Assembly: GCA_947581635.1 (NCBI GenBank)
Contig: CANPVE010000012.1
Location: 16,768 to 80,767 of the forward strand
Source: an uncultured Clostridia bacterium
GTDB lineage: Bacteria; Bacillota; Clostridia; Oscillospirales; Acutalibacteraceae
Direction: 5' to 3'
Length of the DNA: 64,000 nucleotides
The stretch's first letter is position 1. Each line of letters begins with the position of its first letter. Made by a program: the position numbers and the translations under genes. The notes beneath the pieces were generated by a model, which worked only from the letters and a program-made list of their open reading frames with translations, searched no databases and was not told the DNA's origin. Positions 25,850 to 34,594 of the stretch are shown piece after piece.

Positions 25850-27358
25850 TTACTCCTCCGCAGCAACCGAAGTTTCCACGGGCAGTTTGGCCTTCTCGAA
25901 GGTATCGAGCACCTCCTGCGAAGGCTTCTTGCTGATGAGCGAAACTATTACCGCCGCCAGCAGTCCGCATATAAAGCCGGGAACTATCTCGTAAATGCCG
26001 GTTATGCCGGTGAGGAATGAATACCATATCATATCCACCAGGAAACCTGTGACGATTCCCGCCACAGCTCCGGAATATGTAAACCTTTTCCAATAGAGCG
26101 CGAGAATTATTGCGGGACCGAATGCCGAACCGAATCCGCCCCACGCGCATTCCACCAGCGCCATAATGCCTTTACAGCTCGGGCTGCTGGCTATGGCAAA
26201 GGCCACTACAGCTATTATGATAACTACTATGCGGCCCGACCACATCATTTCCTTGTTGGAGGCGTTCTTCCTGATCACCGACTTATAAACATCCGACGAG
26301 AATGCCGAGGAGGCCGCGAGAAGCTGAGAATCCGCCGTGCTCATGGAGGCGGCTATAATGGCCGAGAGCAGTACGCCCGCTATGAATGCCGGGAAAAGCG
26401 CTCTGACCATGCTGATGAAAACAATGCTGTCGTTGCCTTCCAACGCGTCACCGAAGAACTGTCTGCCAATCAGACCAACTACAGCGGCCATGATAAGGAT
26501 AATCGTAGTCCAGCAGCTCCCCACTATCTGAGATCTTCTCATATCTTTTTCAGATCTGATGGAGATGTATCTCACTATGATGTGAGGCATACCGAAGTAA
26601 CCGAGTCCCCAGCCAAGACCAGTGATTATATCGGCTATGCTCGCCCAGTCGAGTTTGCCGCTCGAAAGAATATTGTAGAAATGCTCCGGAATCGCCGTGC
26701 CGCCCTGTGCGACAAAGTCGGGGGCATTGATTGCAAAAACAGCTATTATCGGACAGAGCATGAGCGCCGCCAGCATGAGCAGACCCTGGAAGAAATCCGT
26801 CCAGCAAACGGCGTTGAATCCCCCGAGAAATGTATACACAACAATAATTGCCGTGGAGACTATCATGGCAATTCTCGGATCGATGCCGAGAACGGTGTTA
26901 AAAAGCGTACCGCACGCGGAGATACTGGAGGCGGAATACACGCAGTAAACGATCACAAAAACAATAGCGCATATAATCTGAAGCGCTTTGTGTCGGCTCT
27001 TAAAGCGATTGGTGAGAAACTGGGGAATTGTGATGGAATCGTCTGCTACAATTGAGTATCTACGCAGACGGGGCGCAACGAATATCCACGCGGTTACAGT
27101 GCCCAACAACAGACCCACCGCGATCCAGACTTTGCCCATGCCCGCCAGATAAATCGAACCCGGCAGACCCATGAGCACCCACGCGCTCATGTCCGAGGCT
27201 CCTGCGCTGAGAGCGGCGACCAGACCGCTCATGTTTCTTCCGCCGAGGAAGTACTCTTTTTCGCTCTCACTTTTCTTTGACCTGACAAAGAAGTAGATAC
27301 CTACGCCTATGACAAGTATGAAATACAAAATGATAGCGCTAAGTTCGACATAATTCAA
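25850..27358 (-). CDS. putP: Sodium/proline symporter PutP
   Basis: 502-residue sodium:solute symporter with about 13 hydrophobic segments. Family signatures: EKEYFLGGRNMSGLVAALSAGASDMSAWVLMGLPG (residues about 34-68, including the sodium-site region), GWGLGYFGMPHIIVRYISI near 255, and STADSQLLAASSAFSSDVYK near 345. This is the proline-type subgroup; other amino acids cannot be excluded. Translation starts at TTG 27358, with GGAAAGGA about 10 bases upstream. A consensus promoter is at 27429-27457. Confidence 0.9.
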   Translation of the reverse strand: MNYVELSAIILYFILVIGVGIYFFVRSKKSESEKEYFLGGRNMSGLVAALSAGASDMSAWVLMGLPGSIYLAGMGKVWIAVGLLLGTVTAWIFVAPRLRRYSIVADDSITIPQFLTNRFKSRHKALQIICAIVFVIVYCVYSASSISACGTLFNTVLGIDPRIAMIVSTAIIVVYTFLGGFNAVCWTDFFQGLLMLAALMLCPIIAVFAINAPDFVAQGGTAIPEHFYNILSSGKLDWASIADIITGLGWGLGYFGMPHIIVRYISIRSEKDMRRSQIVGSCWTTIILIMAAVVGLIGRQFFGDALEGNDSIVFISMVRALFPAFIAGVLLSAIIAASMSTADSQLLAASSAFSSDVYKSVIRKNASNKEMMWSGRIVVIIIAVVAFAIASSPSCKGIMALVECAWGGFGSAFGPAIILALYWKRFTYSGAVAGIVTGFLVDMIWYSFLTGITGIYEIVPGFICGLLAAVIVSLISKKPSQEVLDTFEKAKLPVETSVAAEE

Positions 27359-27428
27359 ACTTAATCAATCCTTTCCCGCCAATGAAGGCAAACAAATTTT
27401 TGTCCGAAAAACGGACTTTACCTTTAGC

Positions 27429-27457
27429 ATTATATTTTAATATTAATAATTTGTCAA
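27429..27457 (-). promoter_or_regulatory. Sigma-A promoter of putP
   Basis: Minus strand: perfect -35 TTGACA (27457-27452), 17-bp spacer, perfect -10 TATAAT (27434-27429). Confidence 0.92.
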
Positions 27458-27534
27458 CAATTTTACGCACAAAGCAGAAAAATCAATTTTGAATAACATC
27501 ATCAGACAATATAAAAAGTTTGGCCTACTTTATT

Positions 27535-27695
27535 TCCCCACCTAATGCTCTGTGTCTGACCAAACCTGCCTTTGACACTGCCGCATTTTGCCCGCTAAGC
27601 CTGTGACTTCGCTTGTGAGGCCCTGCACCACCCTCCGCAATGGCTCGTCCTTGATTCCCGTTGCAGCTCATCTCGCTTGACTTCAGTTTTTTAAT
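27535..27695 (-). repeat. Dispersed intergenic repeat, copy D
   Basis: Fills most of the putP-MATE gap. Most diverged of the long copies. Aligns with copy B at CAAACCTGCCTTTGACACTGCCGCATTTTGCCCGCT (in blocks), the CTTCGCTTGTGAGGCCCTGC segment, and CACCCTCCGC-ATGG. Same orientation as B and C. Confidence 0.75.
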
Positions 27696-27712
27696 ATTAT
27701 CTCCAATATAAT

Positions 27713-29086
27713 TTATAATTTGCGGTCCTGAGGCATTGTCTTGATAAAATAAACAATAAATGGGGTCGCCACCAGTGCCGACAGGATATCCGCAGCGGGC
27801 TGTGCCCAGATGATGCCGTCTACTCCAAACAGACGAGGCAGCAACAGTATCAGCGGAATGAAGCACACCCCGCTGCGCAGGCTTGCCAGCACAGCCGCTC
27901 CTATACTTCTTCCCACGCTTTGATACAGCATACTTGTGCATTGATACAACACTATAACTCCACAGGCGGCGCACTGCGCTTTAAGCGCGGGTATGCCTAT
28001 AGTTAAAACTTCCGGATCGTCGCGGAATTGACGGACTATCACGTCGGCCGCAAATACGCCGATCGCCGACAGGATCGTACACACCGATGTGCCATATGCC
28101 ACCGTAAAGAAATAAGCCTTGCGCACACGGGAATACAGCCTCGCACCGTAATTAAAGCTGCTCACGGGCTGCAGCCCCTGTCCTATCCCTATTCCCACGG
28201 CCAATATTATGAAACTGACTCTGCTCACTATGCTCATAGCCGCCACCGCCGGATCGCCGTAGACGGCGGCAGCGTTATTCAGCATCATCGCCGCAATGCT
28301 GTTAAGACCTTGCCTGAGCATACTCGGCAGGCCTGTGAATAATATTTTCAGATATTCATGTGGATTTCTTGACACATATTTGATATTGAATTCGCTCTGT
28401 GTTTTGCCCCTCAGGAACATACTCAGCAGTATAAGAGAACTCACCGCCTGTGAGATCGCGGTGGCAAGTCCCGCTCCGTTTATTCCCATATCCAGTCCGA
28501 ATATGAACAGCGGATCCAACGCCATATTCAGCACGCCGCCAAAAGTAAGGCCTACCATGGCAAACGCTGCTTTGCCCTCGTAACGCAGAATATTGTTCAT
28601 CACAAAGCCCACCACCATCATGGGCGCCGCCGCCAGTATGAACCTCGCATAACTGGACGCGTAAGGCAGAATCGTGTCTGTGCTGCCCAGGAGGTACATA
28701 AGTGGGGTGAGGAACGTAAGTCCGAGAAGCGCAATAATTACACCCAAGGTCAGCGCAGTAAAAAATGCCGTGGACGCAAGCCTTTTTGCTGAGGCGACGT
28801 CCTTTGCCCCCAATTTCATGCTGATAAGGCTGCCCGAGCCATGCCCCATCATGAAGCCCACAGCCTGAAGTATCGACATGAGGGCAAATACGATTCCCAC
28901 CGCGCCGCTCGCGCTCGTCCCTATACTGCTGACAAAATACGTATCTGCGAGATTGTATATATTGGTGACAAGCATACTCACCACAGTGGGCGCCGACATT
29001 TTTAAGATCAGCCGCGCCACGGGAGTTTCGGTCATTTTTTTATATTGCCCGTCCGACTTCCCAACTTCCTCCATTTTTACAAACAC
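27713..29086 (-). CDS. MATE-family multidrug efflux protein
   Basis: 457 residues with 12 hydrophobic segments in two related halves (MTETPVARLILKMSAPTVVSMLVTNIYNLADTYFVS opening the first half, in parts; IKYVSRNPHEYLKILFTGLPSMLRQGLNSIAAMMLN opening the second). Members export cationic drugs or metabolites by Na+ or H+ antiport; substrate here unknown. The open frame begins with GTG at 29086 near an AGGAG; ATG codons at positions 5 and 18 are alternatives. It starts 65 bases after the FrhB-like gene and may be co-transcribed with it. Repeat copy D abuts its 3' end. Confidence 0.9.
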   Translation of the reverse strand: MFVKMEEVGKSDGQYKKMTETPVARLILKMSAPTVVSMLVTNIYNLADTYFVSSIGTSASGAVGIVFALMSILQAVGFMMGHGSGSLISMKLGAKDVASAKRLASTAFFTALTLGVIIALLGLTFLTPLMYLLGSTDTILPYASSYARFILAAAPMMVVGFVMNNILRYEGKAAFAMVGLTFGGVLNMALDPLFIFGLDMGINGAGLATAISQAVSSLILLSMFLRGKTQSEFNIKYVSRNPHEYLKILFTGLPSMLRQGLNSIAAMMLNNAAAVYGDPAVAAMSIVSRVSFIILAVGIGIGQGLQPVSSFNYGARLYSRVRKAYFFTVAYGTSVCTILSAIGVFAADVIVRQFRDDPEVLTIGIPALKAQCAACGVIVLYQCTSMLYQSVGRSIGAAVLASLRSGVCFIPLILLLPRLFGVDGIIWAQPAADILSALVATPFIVYFIKTMPQDRKL

Positions 29087-29151
29087 ACACTCCTCATTTT
29101 CATTTATGCTCGCTTTCGTGAATCTATCGGGCGCTGCCGTTTATTTGCGGC

Positions 29152-30387
29152 CTATTTTCCCAAATTGAAATTTGAAAAAAGTCCGCAAACAATACTTTTG
29201 ACCTTTCTCGCCGCCCGATCAAACAAAATCACCGCCTTGTCAGGTATCACATTCTTTATGAACACTGCCGCCGAGGTCAAAAAACCTAACCTCCCATAGC
29301 CCTCCGCCGCCTTTGCGAAGCCGCTGCGGTATATGTCCGTCAGCAGTGCGCCTCGATTCTTGCTCTGGGGAGTGGGAGAAGTCAAGAGACGATTTGCCGA
29401 AGCCCTGTCAAAATCTGAGGGTTCCAGATATATCTGTCCTGCTATACGTGAAAAAAACTCCATGCCCTTATTCGATGACACTATCACCAGTGAGACGCCA
29501 TTATCATAGGGAAAATTCGGGTGCGCGCGCCGTATGTTCTCGAACCTCCCGAGCGATATATCCCCCACCCGAACGGGGGAGGCATATTTACAGCTTCCGC
29601 AGGATCGCCGATTTATGTAACCACCGCTGCTCATGGAACAGAGCATATCAAGTTCGGAGGGGAACGAAAGCAGATATCTGAATTTCTTTCGCCGGTATAT
29701 CACTCTCATACTGCGGCTGTGGCCAAAGGCGCGCTTGTTTTCAAACCGGATGTCCGATATCTTTCCGCCCAGTTTGTGTTCCAGCCAATTTACATATCGA
29801 TTAAACACGCCTTCGGAGGTAACGCCGCCGCATAGCACGTCCACAACCAGAAGATTCTCGTAATCTCTGCCAAGATAACCGCGAAGTCCGTCACATTGAC
29901 AGGGCGTGCCCGAGAAAAGCACGGTCTTTCCGCTTTCCGCGTCGTCCTTCACCGAGGCATATACGCCGTCCGTATCGCTTTGCACGGGCTTCACTCCGCG
30001 CAACGGCTCCAACTCATGCAGCGAGGCGGCGCGAATGTGGCGGGGGTGACGGTTTTCGTCAAAGGCGCAGCCGTACGCCACCCCGCCTCCGGATATCACT
30101 GACTTGGCGAGCAGAGGGAATATGCCACCCGAGTGGGAATCGACAAGCTCTCCCTTTTGGCGGGCCTTTGCGGCGTAATACACTGCGGCAAAGTCCGGAG
30201 TTCGGGGTTCAAGCGGCTTGTCAATCGGGCACACTTCCGCACATCTGCCGCACGACGAGCAAAGTTCACTGTCGAACGACGGATATATGAACTTATATTT
30301 ATCTCTTATCTTAACGACAGCAAGCTGCGGACATGCCTCAATGCATGACCCGCAGCCTGTGCAGTGCTTATGATCAACTATAAGCAA
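29152..30387 (-). CDS. Iron-sulfur protein of the coenzyme F420 hydrogenase/dehydrogenase beta-subunit (FrhB) family
   Basis: 411 residues. An N-terminal pair of 4Fe-4S ferredoxin motifs (CTGCGSCIEACP at about 8-19 and CSSCGRCAEVCP at about 43-54) is followed by FrhB N- and C-terminal domains (HSGGIFPLLAKSVI near 85; LFSGTPCQCDGLRGYLG near 155; SCGSCKYASPVRVGDISLGRF near 265). Clostridia lack F420, so in them this family probably works as a flavin/iron-sulfur oxidoreductase, often near polysaccharide-modification genes. TTG start at 30387, two bases after the lipoprotein stop, with its GGAG inside that gene's last codons: strict translational coupling. Substrate unknown. Confidence 0.82.
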   Translation of the reverse strand: MLIVDHKHCTGCGSCIEACPQLAVVKIRDKYKFIYPSFDSELCSSCGRCAEVCPIDKPLEPRTPDFAAVYYAAKARQKGELVDSHSGGIFPLLAKSVISGGGVAYGCAFDENRHPRHIRAASLHELEPLRGVKPVQSDTDGVYASVKDDAESGKTVLFSGTPCQCDGLRGYLGRDYENLLVVDVLCGGVTSEGVFNRYVNWLEHKLGGKISDIRFENKRAFGHSRSMRVIYRRKKFRYLLSFPSELDMLCSMSSGGYINRRSCGSCKYASPVRVGDISLGRFENIRRAHPNFPYDNGVSLVIVSSNKGMEFFSRIAGQIYLEPSDFDRASANRLLTSPTPQSKNRGALLTDIYRSGFAKAAEGYGRLGFLTSAAVFIKNVIPDKAVILFDRAARKVKSIVCGLFSNFNLGK

Positions 30388-30389
30388 AT

Positions 30390-32324
30390 TTAATCAGCTC
30401 CAAATGGCCTTCTGTTGTTCAGTGCGCTTAAAATCTCCAGTCTCTTTGCGATGACAGCGCTGCTCTTTTTATTTTCCGCAGAATTTTTGGCGGTCGGATT
30501 GGATTGCCCGATTTTGTCAGCCTTATCGGCTCCGCCCGACGGCCCTGCATTGTTTGCGCCGTCGGTTTCAACGGATTCCTTCGATTGCGTTTTCGGCTGT
30601 TCCTGTGCCGACGATGACTCTGCGGCCGCATTACCTGTTTGATCCTGTTCGCCCTGAGCAGCTTGTTCCTGAGCTGCCTTTTCGGCCGCCTCCATCTGCT
30701 GCTGAAGAATTTCGGATTCATTCACAAGGTACTCGGGACAATTTTGCAAATCTATTTTGACAACACGACCGTTCACGTTGCTAATGTAAACGTCAATGCG
30801 TTTCCTGTGCTCGCCCAGCAAATCGGAGTTAGGATCTTTTATATCGGTTATCGAGACAGGGAGTGTGATAGTGGGTACGTCGTCGGGCATTATATAGGAA
30901 TAGACCGTATAACCCTCCTCGACCGTCTTGACTATGACGCAGCCCTCTTCCTCTGTCAGCTCATAAGTTTCCACCGTGCCAACCGGCTGCTGTTCAAACG
31001 CCGCCTTAGTCTCGTCATCGGCTTGCTGCTCCTCATTGCTTTCCGCCGGCTGCTTGTCATCTTCCGTCTGCTCAGTCTTATCGACATAGCCCGAAAGCAT
31101 GGCGTACTCATCTCCAAACGCGGTGACAAGCTCGCTGTATTCCGAGCCGAGGGTAACGCCCTTCGGCATGAGTATTTTTACGTTCGGACCCACCACGCTT
31201 GCTGAAAGGCTCACAGCATAACAGTTTACAGGCGTCTGGGAGCGCTTGAGGTCATAATTATGGACAAGAATGCTCATCGCAAGATTGCCCTTGCGCATAA
31301 CCACGCCATCCTGCGTCACGCCCTTGGGAATATCCTGCCCGGCGCCGCGCACGAATACCCAGCCGTCGTCAATGAGCTTTTGTATCGGAATCGGAAGGGT
31401 GTAGAGGTTGCTTTCATACTTAAATGCAAAGTCATCAAAAGTTTTGCCCAAAAGGTTTGGGGCCTTGTAGAGTGTTATTACCGAAGATCTTTTCTTGAGG
31501 TCCTTGGAGTAGTCGTACTTCTCCTCGACAGGATCCACGTTGTCCATCTCAATGCGCACTACCGAATCTGACTTTCCTTCGTACTCGCCCAATTCAAAGG
31601 ACACCACCGATGTGTCGGATATTGAATAGCAAAGCGTGCGCGTCAAATCATCGGATTCTTCATCATAGCCGTCGATAAACGCGATGTCGTTTATCGCGGC
31701 AAGTTCACCGCTTGATTTGACGACATCTTTCGTATAGGACGGTCTGCCATATGTGGTCACAATCTTCTCGTATGTCATACCCAGTGTCACATCGCCGTCA
31801 AGAGTGAAATCCGAGGGTTCATCACTGTCCGCCTCTACCATGACGCCCACCACAAGGCAGTTTTCCAATGTCTGCGCCTTCTTGCCGTCATTGTAGAACT
31901 TCAAAGCGATGCTCTCGCCGTTTCTCTCTATGGTGACGTAATCCGAGTATTCCTCCGGCTGTATCAGGGTGTCGGCAGTGTACAATACGCCGTCCTCATC
32001 GGTCTGAGCGCCGTCGTTATCGGCATTGCCGTTATTACCGGCATCACCGACGGGCAAATCGCTCGCGCCGTCGTCTGCCTCATCGGATTTATCCCCCGCC
32101 AGTTTCCAGCCTCTTGCCGAAAGAGCGCTGTATTTTATCGGAAGCTCGTATTTTACACCGCTGAGATTGAAGTCAAACCCGTATATTGAAATGGCGTCAA
32201 CTTCAGTATGTTTCTCTTCGGTTTCAAACGCGCTGTCGGGAAATATCGCATCAGGCATCTGACACGAGGTGACGCCACCAATGAGCGCCGCCGCGATCAA
32301 AAACGCAGAAATTTTCTTAAACAT
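30390..32324 (-). CDS. Uncharacterised lipoprotein with two repeated modules and a Q/A/S-rich tail
   Basis: 644 residues from the ATG at 32324, which has an AAAGGGG site 9 bases upstream; the frame is open 27 codons further but those precede the signal. Residues 1-21 form a lipoprotein signal peptide (GGVTSC). Two related modules follow: the first around residues 40-250, the second around 280-540. Each has a hydrophobic-aromatic strand, LPIKYSALSARGW or LPIPIQKLIDDGW, and a VTLGMTYEKIVTTYGRPSY or VTLGSEYSELVTAFGDEY helix. The last 100 residues are low-complexity and end in NNRRPFGAD. I do not recognise a named family. Coupled to the FrhB-like protein downstream. Confidence 0.75.
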   Translation of the reverse strand: MFKKISAFLIAAALIGGVTSCQMPDAIFPDSAFETEEKHTEVDAISIYGFDFNLSGVKYELPIKYSALSARGWKLAGDKSDEADDGASDLPVGDAGNNGNADNDGAQTDEDGVLYTADTLIQPEEYSDYVTIERNGESIALKFYNDGKKAQTLENCLVVGVMVEADSDEPSDFTLDGDVTLGMTYEKIVTTYGRPSYTKDVVKSSGELAAINDIAFIDGYDEESDDLTRTLCYSISDTSVVSFELGEYEGKSDSVVRIEMDNVDPVEEKYDYSKDLKKRSSVITLYKAPNLLGKTFDDFAFKYESNLYTLPIPIQKLIDDGWVFVRGAGQDIPKGVTQDGVVMRKGNLAMSILVHNYDLKRSQTPVNCYAVSLSASVVGPNVKILMPKGVTLGSEYSELVTAFGDEYAMLSGYVDKTEQTEDDKQPAESNEEQQADDETKAAFEQQPVGTVETYELTEEEGCVIVKTVEEGYTVYSYIMPDDVPTITLPVSITDIKDPNSDLLGEHRKRIDVYISNVNGRVVKIDLQNCPEYLVNESEILQQQMEAAEKAAQEQAAQGEQDQTGNAAAESSSAQEQPKTQSKESVETDGANNAGPSGGADKADKIGQSNPTAKNSAENKKSSAVIAKRLEILSALNNRRPFGAD

Positions 32325-32416
32325 TCGCAAAAACCCCTTTCCGTTATGCATTGTGTATATCAATGCCGCCGTGCTCCGCACACACCCCATTTGTCGGATT
32401 ACCACGACAACAGCAT

Positions 32417-32617
32417 TTAAAAATAATCAGCGAAGCGTGGGAATCCAAGGAGGGGACAAGTTCTCTTGGTAAGGCCAACGGCCATGAATGCCTGTCATTC
32501 ATGGCTTTGCAGTGCCTCACAAGCGAATCCGCAGACTGAACGGGGAAAACACAGCAGGATTAAAGACAAGCTTGGGCAAACGCAGAGTAAATACCTGTTT
32601 TTATTAAAATCTTTTTC
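32417..32617 (+). repeat. Dispersed intergenic repeat, copy E
   Basis: Opposite orientation to B, C and D. Blocks shared with the family: AAATAATCAG-GAAGCGTGGGA, CCTCACAAGCG, GGGAAAACACAGCAGGATTAAAG, TTGGGCAAACGCAGAG and AAAATCTTTTT. A local near-palindrome (GGCCATGAATGCC...CATTCATGGC) occupies the middle. The rest of 32618-33001 is A+T-rich leader for the next gene with no clear promoter. Confidence 0.78.
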
Positions 32618-33001
32618 TGATTTTTTGGATTGCAAAAAATAAATGCTGTTGCTCCGATCGAATCACTTCAATGTTCTACAACACCGGCAGCCGCCACAAA
32701 TCAATAAAAAAATTTTCAACAGATTACTTTACACGAATTACAACACGTAAATTATATCATATGTTTTTGTAAATTGCTACTCAATTTACTAATTTTTATA
32801 AATTAATTTAAAAAAAATCCATGCGTCATTAACAAATTCCCACTTATAACGTCAGTTTTTAACCAAATTATTGTACGGTGAGCTTAGGTTACTCACAGTT
32901 CACAAAAGCCTCATGAAAACCATTGAAAAGCATAAGTTATTTTTAACTTGATTTATGTTACACCGTTTAGAATAGAACACGTTAAAGGAGACTTGAAGAG
33001 T

Positions 33002-33772
33002 ATGAGCAATCAAAGCATTTTTCAAAGATATGAATTAAAGTATCTGGTTACAAAGGACCAGCGCCAAATAATAATTGACGAAATGTCCTCGCGCATAAAG
33101 GGCGACGAATACGGCAAAAGCACTATTTGCAATATTTATTTTGACCTTCCGAATTATTATCTCATAAGGAAGTCACTGGAAAAACCCGCCTACAAGGAAA
33201 AATTGAGAATGAGGAGCTACGGAACTGTGACCCACGACGACAAGATATTTGTGGAGCTCAAAAAGAAATACAATGGCGTAGTTTACAAGCGGAGGATAAG
33301 CCTTCCCGAGGGCGAAGCAATGCATTATCTCTGCGACGCCGCTGTCGGGCGCCTTCCGGGTCAGATTGGCAGGGAAATAGATTACTTCCGCACGTTTTAC
33401 AAAGACTTGCGGCCTGCGGTTTTCATTTCATATGACCGTGAAGCTTTCTATGCCAAAGACGACGACAGCCTCCGAGTTACTTTTGATCAGAACATCATGT
33501 GGCGTGATTACGATTTGTCGCTTACGAGCGGGGCATACGGAAAACAGGTACTCGAGCCGTATCAGTTCCTTATGGAGATAAAGGTCGGGGCAGCCATGCC
33601 GCTTTGGCTCGTGTCGATACTCACGGAAAATAAAATCTACAAAACATCATTTTCCAAGTACGGAAAGGTGTACTGCGACATGGTGTCGAATTCAAATCAA
33701 GCCGCTTGCGGGAAATGTGTGCGTGAAACAGAATATTCGGATTGTTCACCGAATTTTCTGCCGACATATTGA
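33002..33772 (+). CDS. VTC-domain (polyphosphate polymerase-like) protein, paralogue 2
   Basis: 256 residues; start ATG 33002 with AAAGGAG about 11 bases upstream. Shows the full VTC tunnel pattern better than paralogue 1: FQRYELKYLVTKDQ, ICNIYFDLPNYYLIRKSLEKPAYKEKLRMRSYG (in parts), IFVELKKKYNGVVYKRR, VFISYDREAFYAKDDDSLRVTFD, FLMEIKVGAAMPLWL and SKYGKVYCDMV. The alternating basic and acidic residues would line the substrate tunnel. No signal or membrane span. Followed after 65 bases by DUF4956 and then a beta-helix lipoprotein. The C-terminal 25 residues include three cysteines and are not part of the fold. Confidence 0.88.
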   Translation: MSNQSIFQRYELKYLVTKDQRQIIIDEMSSRIKGDEYGKSTICNIYFDLPNYYLIRKSLEKPAYKEKLRMRSYGTVTHDDKIFVELKKKYNGVVYKRRISLPEGEAMHYLCDAAVGRLPGQIGREIDYFRTFYKDLRPAVFISYDREAFYAKDDDSLRVTFDQNIMWRDYDLSLTSGAYGKQVLEPYQFLMEIKVGAAMPLWLVSILTENKIYKTSFSKYGKVYCDMVSNSNQAACGKCVRETEYSDCSPNFLPTY

Positions 33773-33837
33773 TTGGCGGCATAGATAGATTAAAGGATTC
33801 ATAGAAAACAAAAATAAAATTCGCAGGAGGAAATGCA

Positions 33838-34536
33838 ATGTTTCAGAAAATTTTTACAGGGATTTTTGAAAGCGGCAGCACTTCACAGTCCATAAGCCTC
33901 GCGCCGTTTATGATATGCCTTGTGTCGTCGCTGGCTATAGGGGCGTTCATGGCGCTAGCCTACAGGCACAAAAGCCGCTGCTCACAGAGTTTTGTCATTA
34001 CGCTGGCGGTAATCCCTGCGGCGGTTGCCATGGTAATAATGCTGGTAAACGGAAACGTCGGAGCAGGAGTGGCGGTAGCGGGGGCTTTTGGGCTGGTCAG
34101 ATTTCGCTCGGTTCCCGGTACGGCAAAGGAGATAGGCGCTATATTCACGGCAATGGGCGCGGGGCTTGCCTGCGGTATGGGATACATCGGATACGCAGTG
34201 CTCTTTGCGGCAATCGTATGCTCGGTAATGCTGCTCTACGATGTCATAGGTTTCGGAACGGACAGAGACGGCGAAAAATATAAAACGCTCCATATAACCA
34301 TTCCCGAGGATCTCGACTATACGACCGTATTTGACGACCTCTTTGAGGAATACACATCTTCGTGCAGGCTGGTGACGGTAAAGACCACAAATATGGGAAG
34401 TCTGTTCAAGCTCACATATAACATGGAGCTTAAGTCGGCCGAACAGGAAAAAGAGTTTATAGACGAAATACGCTGCCGCAACGGAAATCTAGAAATAAAC
34501 ATCACGGAGCAGCAGAATACGGTTTATGAGCTTTAA
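33838..34536 (+). CDS. DUF4956 membrane protein, paralogue 2
   Basis: 232 residues, start ATG at 33838 with AGGAGG 7 bases upstream. Four hydrophobic segments in residues 20-140; the hallmark NGNVGAGVAVAGAFGLVRFRSVPGTAKEIGAIFTAMGAGLACGMG lies in the third and fourth. C-terminal soluble domain (HITIPEDLDYTTVFDDLFEE...). Related to 24595-25257 but clearly diverged. Likely membrane partner of the VTC protein (genomic association known for the families; mechanism unknown). Confidence 0.87.
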   Translation: MFQKIFTGIFESGSTSQSISLAPFMICLVSSLAIGAFMALAYRHKSRCSQSFVITLAVIPAAVAMVIMLVNGNVGAGVAVAGAFGLVRFRSVPGTAKEIGAIFTAMGAGLACGMGYIGYAVLFAAIVCSVMLLYDVIGFGTDRDGEKYKTLHITIPEDLDYTTVFDDLFEEYTSSCRLVTVKTTNMGSLFKLTYNMELKSAEQEKEFIDEIRCRNGNLEINITEQQNTVYEL

Positions 34537-34594
34537 TATTAGTACAAAATAAAGGCACGATTATTTATAGCAATCCAAAAAGGGGAAATTTATC

